Positions 24,990 to 35,600 of a stretch of DNA of 64,000 nucleotides are shown piece by piece. Within the stretch, counting starts at the first letter, position 1, and the number at the start of each line of letters is the position of its first letter. A program made the translations under genes and the position numbers. The stretch is from Tipula vernalis (taxonomy: Eukaryota > Arthropoda > Insecta > Diptera > Tipulidae): contig OY282560.1 of the NCBI GenBank assembly GCA_958295665.1, positions 20,605,653 through 20,669,652 of the forward strand. Reading direction: 5' to 3'. Below the pieces are notes generated by a model. It was not told the DNA's origin, ran no database searches, and was given only the letters and a program-made list of their open reading frames with translations.

Positions 24990-25720
24990 AGATTACATAC
25001 ATGTAGAAAACTTTTATATAAACTTTTTATAATATTTTTGCTTTCTTCATTGAAAAACTTGAAGCAAAAAAATGTCATTTTCACTAAGGATTTCTATGAC
25101 GAACATTGAAAAGTTATACCAATCCAAGCTTCTAAAAAATTATTACATATAAATTATGGTTGCATCCTCTAGAAGGCTCTGGTAAAGAACTGAATAAATT
25201 TCCTTAATAAATTAGTAAATATCTATTTCATTTATTTGTAGTTTCCAGTAAATAACAACAAAAGTTAAAATAATACGTCAAATGGGACCCAACTCTGTTT
25301 GTGCCCTCTTCAATATTTTTGGAAAAATTTCCAAAAATAGTATTCTGTACGACATTATTATTCGGTACAAGAGCACCAAAATTTATGATATCACCGTCCA
25401 AGTCGTTGCCTCTCGCTTCAGAAAATTACAACACTTCCAAGACCAAGTGATGCCAATAACAATAAGAGATTTATTTAAATGCCAGACAAACACATATCTC
25501 AGTTACAAAAATATCGCTATGGTATCAAATTAATGGCGAAAATTTATCAATAATACTGGAGGTAACTTTTTGTCCCAGACGTTTTTGAAAAAACCTATAC
25601 CAGGATTTTTATTTATTCAAAGATTTATTCAATCTCGTAGTTCAACATGGAAAAAAAAATTAAAATAATCCTTATGGTCAAGATTATGGTTACCCTGACA
25701 AATTGATATGACAATATATG
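24990..25720. other. AT-rich interval, no gene recognised
   Basis: One 83-codon plus-strand ORF (25,282-25,533; MGPNSVCALFNIFGKI...) stands out slightly from the background but resembles nothing I know and has no supporting context. The rest is AT-rich and unstructured. Confidence 0.3.
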
Positions 25721-25819
25721 TAGTAGAGGGTTCTAGTAGAGCTACTTTTGGGCTAATTCTAAACCCGGTTTGCTTGTTAGAATCGCTACATCAACATATG
25801 TGTTCCCAAGGTTAAATAT

Positions 25820-26305
25820 TGTTACGTTTTTGCCCTGTCAATCAAGAATCGTATCACTGGACTTGTGAATGAAACAAACCCTTTCAATTTTTTCACAAAC
25901 TAATTTATTTATTTAACACAAAAATTATTAATAATTCACAAAAACACTTATTTATAATTTTCGCACAATTTTACTGATCACTTATAATTTTTATATCACA
26001 CTATAACACTTTTTAAATCACATTTTATTTCACTTTTTAATCTTTATACTATCGCTTACCAAGTACTACTAATAATCTTACACGTTTACACTATCGCGTT
26101 CCAAATTCGAATAATCCAATTCGACTTCGTTCGCCTTTTTATATACACAAACCAAACTTCTAGAAAGCTCATGACTTTTCCAGTACTAATAGTTTAGAAA
26201 CATTTAGAACTGTTTTATCATGGAAAATTTCATTTTAGTACAGTAAAACATTGAGCTATTAATTTAATTTATTCTATCACACCCTAGGTGTCACCGTCAC
26301 AATAA
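25820..26305 (-). mobile_element. LTR, minus orientation (left arm of palindrome)
   Basis: On the minus strand this reads from the palindrome centre at 26,305 to TAACA at 25,820, and matches the plus-strand LTR that follows over its full length with scattered mismatches. It includes the TATA-like TATATAAAAAGGCGAACG block (as its complement at about 26,130-26,150) and the 3' string ggcaaaaacgtaaca. Relative to its partner it lacks the terminal TG at the centre. No internal coding region is attached. Confidence 0.75.
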
Positions 26306-26803
26306 TGTTATTGTACCGGTGACACCTAGGGTGTAATAGAATAAGTTAAATTAATAGCTCAATGTTTTACTGTACTAAAATGAAATTTTCCATGATAAAA
26401 CAGTTCTAAATGTTTCTACACTATTAGTATTAGAAAAGTCATGAGCTTTCTAGAAGTTTGGTTTGTGTATATAAAAAGGCGAACGAAATCGAATTGGATT
26501 ATTCGAATTTGGAACGCGATAGTGTAAACTTGTAAGAAGTAGTAGTATTTGGTAAGCGACAGTGTGAAGATTAAAAAGGAATTAAAAAGTGATTTAAAAA
26601 GTGTTTTAGTGGAATTAAAAATTATAAGTGTACAGTAAAATTTGAGAATAATTTATATAAAGTGATTTTGTGAATTTTTATTAATAAACTGTGTTATAAT
26701 AATTCTTGTATTAACTAAATAAATTCGTTGGTGATAAATTAAATTGGTTTTGTATTATTCACAATCCAGTGATTACCTTAATTGACAAGGCAAAAACGTA
26801 ACA
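26306..26803 (+). mobile_element. LTR, plus orientation (right arm of palindrome)
   Basis: This is a 498-bp LTR-like unit bounded by the inverted pentamers TGTTA (26,306) and TAACA (ends 26,803). It has an internal promoter-like TATATAAAAA at 26,468-26,477 and AATAAA at 26,683-26,688, in the order expected of U3-R-U5. TGTT...AACA ends are common in BEL/Pao LTRs and also occur in other families, so the family is open. No primer-binding site or gag/pol follows: this is a solo LTR next to its inverted partner. Confidence 0.72.
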
Positions 26804-26805
26804 TT

Positions 26806-27008
26806 ATGTTTATGACTTGTCAATCAAGGTTATTTATTACCAACGAATTTATTTATGTAACACAAAAATTATTACAACACAATATATTAACGAAAACTCA
26901 CAAAATCACTTTACTTTAATATTCGCACAATTTTATTGATCACTTTTAATTTATTTATCGCACTAAAACACTTTTTAAAGCACTTTTTAATTCCTTTTTT
27001 ATATATGT
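26806..27008 (-). mobile_element. Third, partial LTR copy (minus orientation)
   Basis: From cttgtcaatcaagg through ttaccaacgaatttattta and cactttttaattccttttt the sequence matches the 3' two-fifths of the same LTR in reverse, more diverged than the other two. It stops abruptly at a tatatatg tract near 27,008. It starts 3 bp after the plus-strand LTR ends. Confidence 0.7.
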
Positions 27009-27262
27009 TATAAAGATGGTATTGATCCATTTTGATTTTAAAGGTTTTGCGCTCTTTTATTACTTTTTTATTAATTTATAGTGGTATAAACCTTTTTAAT
27101 CTTCACACTTTATTATATTTCATTCTTCAGCTGATAAATAAATACTAATCTCTAACTATGGGAAGGCAAGACATTTATTGATGTTGCGAAGATTCTAACA
27201 AGCAAACAGGGTTCAGAATTGGCCACATGGTCACCACTAGAACCCTTTGCTGCATTGTGCAA

Positions 27263-28375
27263 ACAATAGTGTAGGAAAGCGTATGATATGGCTTCTTACG
27301 TGCGTGCTATCGGAGGTAATTTAAATGTAAATGTGTAATCTGCCCGTCATGGTTTGAAATAAAAAAATCTAACACGTCAACCCAAATCCCATAATAACAA
27401 TAAAAATCATTAAAAACAATTTTTTCATTCGATTAAATTTAAAAACATTAAAATTAAATTTTGCTAACAACAAACGATTATTATCGAAATTCTAAACAAA
27501 CAAATTATTTATTAAATTTATTAAAACACAAAATACTGTTGTACTCGTATATACACAGTCCCAGTTATATATTTCAATTTGATAAATAATATTTTGTTAA
27601 ATGTAATTTCAGTATTTAATTAAAAATCGAAACCGTATCGGACTAAAGGTAACACAACATCGATATCGAAAGATTGAAATTGCTATATAACATATTGGAG
27701 GAGAGAGGGATATACAACTGCTACATACGTATTGAACATTTTTGTGTCGAATAAATATCGATGTCGACATTTTCATTTGGATACCGAGTTTTCATTTTTA
27801 GTTTTGTGTTTTTTATTTTGGTTTTTCTAGAGTTCATCAACAGTTTTCATTATTGTATTTTCACCTAGATATAGATTGTATATAGGTAGACAGTAACAAC
27901 ACAACAATTATTTTCATATACCCTGGCTACTACTACTGTAGTGTATGAATCAGATAATTTTTCGATTTGAAATAAATTTTATTACTATGATAGTTTTTAA
28001 TTTTTATGTTATTTAGATAATAAAATATAAAATAAAAATAAAATTTAATTTTAATTTTAATTGAATTTTAGATTTACATTTGTACCTATAGAGATTATTG
28101 CATTTGGCTTGTTGATTGAATTTAAATTAAAATGTTGGTGTTTAGGCTGGCTGCAGCAAGTGTGTTGGTATCGAATTGTAATACACACAATATTATATAG
28201 TTATAATAGTTTTAAGGGTTTTTTGTATAAATTATTTCCAACTATAACTGATTCTTTTATTTATATTAATTAATCGCATTGTAGAATAAAAATTTTGAAT
28301 TTTTTTGAAACATGTATACATTTTTTTTACTCAACCAGGTTCTTATTTCCAGACCATTTAATTTGCTTAAAAATG
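27263..28375. other. AT-rich interval, no gene recognised
   Basis: Long A/T runs with simple repeats at 28,010-28,070 (aaaataaaa and ttttaatttt blocks). The 70-codon plus-strand ORF at 28,061-28,273 has no recognisable content. Confidence 0.4.
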
Positions 28376-28489
28376 TCAACTGGAATAGTGTTACATCCCA
28401 AAAATTGGCATTTTGAAATATTCGAAAAAATTCGAAGAGCAACCCATATATATTTGAAGCATTTTCAGCAGTTTGTTTTAGAAGTGGCA

Positions 28490-29640
28490 AATTTGAATCT
28501 CAACACAAGATGGAAGTGCCAACATCTTATGACAATTACAGAGCGTGGCAAATTGTTTATGATTTGTTTTGCTCAATCATTCACGAGCCATATTTCAAAA
28601 TTATTCTTGCAAATTAGAGGAACTACATGATCCACATTTCTCCAGCTTCAGGAATCAAATTGCTTGACAATTGGCATGAAATTCTTAGAAGTCTAAAAAA
28701 ACCGACAAAAAAGCAGAATTTCCTGCAAGATATGATGTGTGCCCTTTAGAACCTTAAAATGTTACAGGGCTAAGGAATGAATGACACGGATTAGCCGATC
28801 GTTGCAGATTTAAATAAGCGTCAGCTAGAATAGCAGAGAAAATAAGCAAAAATGCTTCAAATGCATAAATGCAAATCATCTAGCATTCCAATACTTGATG
28901 CAGAGTGCTACCTGGAAAACGCACCATACAATTAGAGTTTAATATTCCAGCAATAAAAAGCAAGTCAAAAGCATGTTCGATGATCTCAAATCATATTAAT
29001 TCCGGAGGTCAAACGATTCTTCTAAGTGCAATGGTGAAATTTTATAGATAAGTCAGATAATAATCAAATTCACAGACATTGCCAAATATTATTGAATAAA
29101 TTCTCAATTTTCAGAACCTTTTGAATCAGAAGTTTTTATACGGCGATTTAAGATATCGATGATACAGAGACGTTTATTTGGGAATGGACGTGGTCAAGAC
29201 GATATGTGGGCGCATGTTAGATTTAATTTACATGTACTGTGTTAGAAAATGGAACATTAAAAATAATTGAAATGTGAGAGTGGCTCAAAACACTAAATTC
29301 AGAGGAGTAATTACTAGAAATCAGCAGCAGCTCAGAATTTTACCTATTACCAGTTTGATGAAATTGAAACATACATGAGAACAAGGTGGGAAATTGAAAT
29401 AATACAAACGAATTACATTTGATAGAAGAACTAGAATTTTGTGAATAACTGTATTCAAAGAAATGATGGTGGCAAAATCGAATAGCAGATTTGATGTAAG
29501 ATTACTATTCAAAGAAGCAACAAGCGTTTTAAGACGACGTTCATAAATCAGGCAGTTTCCAGATATAATTAATTGAAAGACGATTTTTAAAGAGGCCAGA
29601 ATACGAAGTGTTGTAAAGCTCCACATGGAATAATATTTAA
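28490..29640 (+). other. Decayed coding-like sequence of unknown family
   Basis: In the frame from about 28,510 the translation reads MEVPTSYDNYRAWQIVYDLF, then NWHEILRSLKKPTKKQNFLQ, then DLNKRQLE and AECYLENAPYN, interrupted by stops roughly every 30-60 codons. The density of plausible helix-forming stretches exceeds the surroundings. I do not recognise the family. It may be the remains of a retroelement gag, a transposase or a host pseudogene. Confidence 0.3.
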
Positions 29641-29661
29641 AATTGCATCATGTACATGATA

Positions 29662-31440
29662 TAACCCTGTTAACGGTAGCCGAAAGCAAAAAGTCGATAA
29701 TGCAGATTACGTTATTAACATTCTGAAAGTAAAGAGGATAGATATGCAACAAACATGGAAAACTATGTTCCACCTGTTCGTGAAAAATATCGGAAAATCA
29801 GAAGAATCCAAATATTCTATGTGATTTATAAATAGCTATCCGTGGAAAAAATATCGATTCAAGTCCTTCGTGGGAAATCTGGGAAAATACGATTTTCCAA
29901 AATTCATCAGAAAGTTTTTATAAAATCAGCCTCTAGATTGTTATGTCTGGAGACGAATTTTACCAGAGTTCCCACTGGAAACGTAAACTGAATTTTTCTC
30001 AGTTTTGTGACAGTTTTGTATTAGTACCAAATATTGTCAGTCATAGTTTGCGATCCTAATGACATGCGCTATAACATTTATAGTAGTTTAAGGCAGTTAC
30101 GAATCCGAACTGCTTCAATTTGTCACAATATTATACTGTTATATTTTTGTTAGATTTTTTCGGCTGTTTATAGACACAAAAATATTAGTAATAAATGGCA
30201 TTCACAAGATCTTCGATTGGTTAATCATATGCAAAATCAAGAGGTCAATCATTTGTAATACTATATATCTACCCAAAAAAGTAAAAATATCAACCCCCCC
30301 CCCATACTTTACCCCAAGAGTTATACAAAGTGTGAACTTTCCTTTAGTTCCGGTTTCGTACTGAAAAGTTTGGACTAAGTACTCATCATGTAGCTACGAC
30401 CAAACTACAAAAATACAACTCATACTTAACAACGAGAGTATCAAGTACAAACGTAACGATCTAGCGAATTAAATTCACTAAATCAAAAAACAAACTGAAG
30501 GAAAACCCTCATCTGTGTGTGTATAATTCCTACACAATTGTTTTCCTTGAGTTTGTTTTTTGATTTAGTGAATTTAATTCGCTAGATCGTTACGGTCGTA
30601 CTTGATACTCTCGTTGTTAAGTGTGAGTTGTATTTTTGTAGTTTGGTCGTAGCTACCTGATGAGTACTTAGTCCAAACTTTTCAGTACGAAACCAAACTA
30701 CCAACACAATTAACTAAAGGAAAGTTATTATTTTTGTTCAGGATTGTTACACTTTGTATAACTCTAAAGTATGGGGGGGGTAAAGTATGGGGGGGGGTTG
30801 ATATTTCTACTTTTTTGAGTAAATATATTACAAATGATTGGCCTCTTGATTTTGCTTATAGTTAACCAATCGAAGATCTTGTGAATGCCATTTATTACTA
30901 AAATATTTGTGTGTATAAACAGCCGAAAAAATCATTTGATATTTAAAACAGACATTCTTCTCTTAACTTGAAATGTTATATTATACTGTCATTTTATAGC
31001 AGTTAACATTTTAGTACACAGTCACTTGATCTGAATCTACCGCCTACGACAGATTTTAACAAATCACAATCCGTTTTCAGACATGACACTCTAGATTATA
31101 AGCTAGAATACAAAGTTTCCTGTGATTTTTGAATAATCTAAATTTCCCATAACACTCGACAGCCCCATTCGACATAACACTCTAGAGGCTGAATTTATAG
31201 CAATTTTATGTATTTTTTTGGATTTTGCGAATTTGCCACAATTTCATATGAGGTATTGGAGGCAGGATCTATTGACCAAAGTCTTCAATGCAGCCGTAGT
31301 AATTTTCAGCTAAACACTATTGACTGATTACCGTGGTTAATTTTTTGTTTTCGGCTGAGATTAAACAATCTGCTTTACCGATTTTTTAATTACCGACCTT
31401 TAACTTTTGGATGGCGACTTTTGGCTAACATTACAAGTAT
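29662..31440. mobile_element. Degenerate foldback MITE of the GTTAGCCGAAAGT family (copy 1)
   Basis: The left end (ccctgttaacggtagccgaaag, then aagtcgataatgcagatta at 29,692-29,710) matches the left end of the element at 45,870. The right end (cgacctttaacttttgg...cttttggctaacatta, to about 31,435) is its diverged inverse. Interior blocks such as gtgggaaatctgggaaaat and ataacactctagaggctga are shared with copy 2. A second, unrelated foldback (30,154-30,932) is inserted inside it. Confidence 0.65.
30154..30932. mobile_element. Long foldback element, about 375-bp arms, nested in the MITE
   Basis: The left arm, from gattttttcggctgtttata at 30,154 to about 30,506, is the reverse complement of the right arm from about 30,539 to tataaacagccgaaaaaatc ending near 30,932. 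The loop (30,507-30,538) is about 30 nt with a gtgtgtgt string. Both arms carry a C/G homopolymer run (ccccccccc near 30,294; ggggggg near 30,774-30,798), duplicated in the right arm. No coding capacity is present. Confidence 0.85.
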
Positions 31441-32039
31441 CACGATATACCATAATATCAATGTATTGTAATAGCTTCAATGATTAACGGAAAATTACAA
31501 ATGTTGAGAAATGCGCCATCAATTTGCCTTCAATGATATTAAAACAATGTATCGACAAATATTAGTCATAGAATAGGACAGAATATGACAATAAATTGTT
31601 ACGCGAAGTAACAATACATGCTGAGATAATTCAAAGACGAATTAGAAGTTAGTCAAGCTACCACTGGGTGGATCAACAGGTAAGTCAGATGAAAACATGC
31701 ATGCATTTTGTTAATATTTCAACAGGTTACGTTGAAGAAGTGCGGCTTTTTATATTTGCAATTAAAAAATTTAAAGTTTTTGTGGAAATTGGAACATGAC
31801 ATGATAAACATACTAAACGGGTGTTCCCTGATTTGTGGTGATACCCGTTGTCAGACGATTTTCTCACTACCTAGAATAACCCACAATGAAATGACATTAA
31901 CTCAACTTTTGGATTCGATTTATCACATTTTCGGCCAAAGCGTGCTTAACAATTAATTTGGTGTGAGTTATTGGTTAAAATACAAACATGCTCAAGCCTA
32001 TTTCATCAAATTTAGGCAAATTATTTCAGAATTTTTTAT

Positions 32040-32600
32040 AACCAAAACACACTGTCGCCTATTTATCATCCCATAAATATTATTCCACATTATAAACTAG
32101 AAGAAAAAAATGGTCGCCGTTTTTATAGACATAGAGGCAGCTTTCGAATTTGTCTGGCTAGCAGATTGCCTAATATTTAAATAAAATTAAATAAATTTCG
32201 ATATGGATGACATATACTAAGCAATATACTGTACAATACATTTATTAAAACTAATCGAATCAACTCATCAACTATAATTTGTAACGTCTACAATGGACTA
32301 TCTAATGGCTCCACCAATTTAATTTTTATGGAAAAGATTTAATCAAGAAAATTTATGCAAAGAAATTAAGCGCATGCCATAAGGCCGGCATTTACGTACA
32401 ATTAAATAAATCTATCGGTTGTAACGACACTAAAAGTAAACAACAATTTGTGCCAAATATTAGGAATAGCTAAAAAGTTTTGACTAATTGCAATTTCGGA
32501 ATTCTCACAGCTCAAAATTCAATTTCACGGATTGCGAAACTTGTTGAAACGCATGCTCAGATTCAAACTCATTTGGTCTTTGTTCCCTAGATTCCAAAAA
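32040..32600 (+). pseudogene. Non-LTR retrotransposon reverse transcriptase scrap
   Basis: At 32,110-32,160 the plus strand encodes VAVFIDIEAAFEFVW, which is reverse-transcriptase motif A of Jockey/I/CR1-type LINEs (consensus F.DI..AFD.VW). The second conserved Asp is Glu. Downstream pieces up to about 32,600 are consistent with the thumb/tail region, but stops occur every 20-40 codons. No endonuclease or 3' tail can be assigned. This is a decayed internal fragment. Confidence 0.62.
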
Positions 32601-35600
32601 TAACCAAGAAGAAGCAATTCAGATGACAAAGTTGTCGCTGACTATTAAACTGTTACTAAGGAAAATCACTACATAAGATAATAATAAACTTTTTTCAGCT
32701 AATTTCGATCGATCGAATCGAATGGTAATGCAGTAACAAATTAAATTCGATAATCGATCAAAAAAATAAAAATAAAAAATTATTGAACTTGGTTCATGAC
32801 AAACATCTCAACTCCAAGTTAGCTTGTTGGCAAAGAGGCAAGAAACGAGGAAGGACATAATGAATAAAATACTAGTGTGAACAGGTGGATCGTATTCTCC
32901 CTCGTCGCTCATCTCTCGACCCACCCACAAACCAATTTATTATATGGGAGTATTTTCATGAACTAAGTTAAACAGTGCCCAAATTCAAACAAAAACACGG
33001 TTTAATTCTTCAAGGTCACCTTCTCCTCGGGTATGCCAATTCAGCCTGATTTCGTCCTCTGAAGATATCAGACATCGAAAAAGATCCCCCCTCCCCTCTA
33101 CACGACGTATGGGCAAGTAAATTTAACAAAAAAGAAAAATGAATTTAGTTCGTAGTTTCATCGAAAAATTCAAATTGTGCAATAAAACAACTTTTATCTA
33201 AGGATTCCTAAAAGAACGGCGTTTTCATGCTAACAGTCGTATAATTTTCATACTGGAACTGGTAATGAAAAATACTGTTGGAAGCGATCTTCCCATGAAA
33301 AATGGCACCAAGTAATAAAGATACCGATCAAAATGAACAGTGCTAAAGCTGCGGCAAAGGTTGCAATTTTTTCATCGTCTGATTATGATCGGTGATGGCG
33401 GGAGTCAGTGATCGTTGCAGCAGAAGAAGGGCGTGTTTTGCCTTGCTTCGTACACATTTTTATTTTTGATGACTTATTGTTCTGGGAACACTTCTAGGTT
33501 TCCATATTCAAAATTTGTGAATCATATGTTCTTTGATTAGCTTCTAACAGAAATTTTCTCCTACTTGCTGTGCTTTAAACCAGTGCTTTCGCTCTGAAAA
33601 CTTTAAACGGAGTACGTTTCAATTTTTCTAGAGAGTATTTTAAGTCAGTATTTTACCGTTTTGAGATTTTTAAGTTTTCCTCGTAGGGAAGAGTACCGAT
33701 CAGCGAAACCGTAAGTTATTAATGGAAAATTTAGCTTCGAACCCTTTTCATTTTCAAAAGTGTAATTTTGGCAGATGTTTACCAAATCAGACATGTCAAA
33801 TATATGAACGGGTTCATCATTTTCTCAACGCTAATTTTTGAGAATTTGAAATTATTTTGGTGCCTGGACGAAGTCTGAAAAAATCGCCTTTCTGAAAAGT
33901 TTCTGCTTTTGCTCAAAGTTTCCAATTTACTTTCTACTTACGTTTTATTTTCAAAGAAACGTGCGTTTGCTTAATATTTAATTTTAACGCAACCATGTGC
34001 GGGTACAAACAAGGCTATTATTTTTATCTGGAATACAGCGAATTAGGATGGAACTTGACTATTCTTAACCGGTTATGAAGCAATTCGACATAAGCGCTGA
34101 AAATGGGACTCTAAAATTATGTTTCTAATTCCGGCAGCTTGCGCTCATTTTGTTTTAACTTCAATCCACAAGTAATTGGTCCTTAATTGCCAAATTTAAT
34201 TGAACTTTATTTAATTATCGCTACAACTATTTAAGCCTTAGGAAGGCTCCATTTAAACGAACTAAGATGGTTTAGGATTTTTAGAAGAATTTATGAAAGA
34301 AAGTTCGAAGTCAAACCTTAAATAAAATAATAAAGAACGTTTATTAAAGATGCAAACAATTTTAAGGTTGCAAGTGAAATACGCAAGGAATGACGTGTTA
34401 GCGGTAAATTAGGATACGTTTTAATACATTTTTATAAAAGTATTTAAATATTTCTTCTATCACATTCAAAAGTGAATAAAGCATCAGCCTGATTATATTT
34501 CGAATTTGTCGTCTTATTTTAAAAAAAGGAATCGACTATGGCAAAATTTTAAGAAAATAGTTCATAATTCACTAAGTCAGTGTATCTGTGTGATCGTTTT
34601 GTGTGAACTAAAACGTTGCGTAAGTAATCGGATAAACATAAATATTATGTTGTGAATTGTGGAATTAGAGTTTTAGAGCTCGATTGAGGTTAGGGGCTTC
34701 GCTTTTTTCCCCACTTCGTTCGAGGGTTGATCTAGGTTTAAATTTTAACAGAATCAGCCTGATAAAAAAAGAAAAAAGGCAACAGGTTGTTTCTGTCAAT
34801 TCAAGTGATATCAGTGTCAGCATCTCAGTCTCAGGCAGATCAGGGACCAGGGTCCGTGTCGGTCAGTGCTAAGAATACTTTAAACGGAGTATGTTTTCAG
34901 GGAATTGTTTCTAGTTATAACGAGAGTACATTGTACAAACGAAATACAAAAGTTATACCTTAGACATAAATAATTGTTGGTGTTTTGTGTTAGGGAAAAT
35001 TCACGATCCAGCAAATTACACTAAAATTATTTTTAGTTTTTGAGCCAAATTTGAATATTAAAAGAAAACTGTTTTATTTATTGGTTTAGAGCTCTTTATC
35101 TATTTTACTAACAAAGCCTTAAGCTTCTGTATGCTGCTCGTGCTAAATCGTTTTTCTAATACGGCCTCAACTCTCCACGAAATCACAGATATTTTTAAAT
35201 TATCATTTTGAGTTTTTTAAGATTTTCTCGTCGAGAAATATTTTACCTAAACCCTTTTCATTTTCAAAAGCGAAATTTTTGGTGGTGAAATCTCTTTTAA
35301 AAAAGCTTTAAACTTGCTAACTTGATTCTTAATTTGGTTGTGCTATAAATAATTCGTTGTATTGGCTAAGTCAGATAATAAATTTCAATGGAATTTGTGT
35401 ATAATCACAGCAGTTCTATTTGGGGGGAGAGATGGAGTTTCGTAAATAAAACATTGCCAAAATCCAACAAATTATATTTGCCAAGGAAAAATTTGTTTTT
35501 TACTTTCATAATCACTCCAGGTTCATTACTAAATTTCCGTAGCAGAAACCATTTTAAATTAGCTTTGAAAAAATGCTTTTTGAAAAAGCCAGGTATCTCC

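Larger units (their letters stand above)
25725..27262. repeat. Inverted repeat enclosing the LTR cluster
   Basis: About 90 bp at 25,725-25,815 (agggttctagta, ccggtttgcttgttagaatc) recurs inverted at about 27,160-27,262, with gtttgcttgttagaatc identical. Between the arms sit the two head-to-head LTRs and a third partial LTR, so this flank was duplicated in inverted orientation together with the LTR. Confidence 0.6.
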
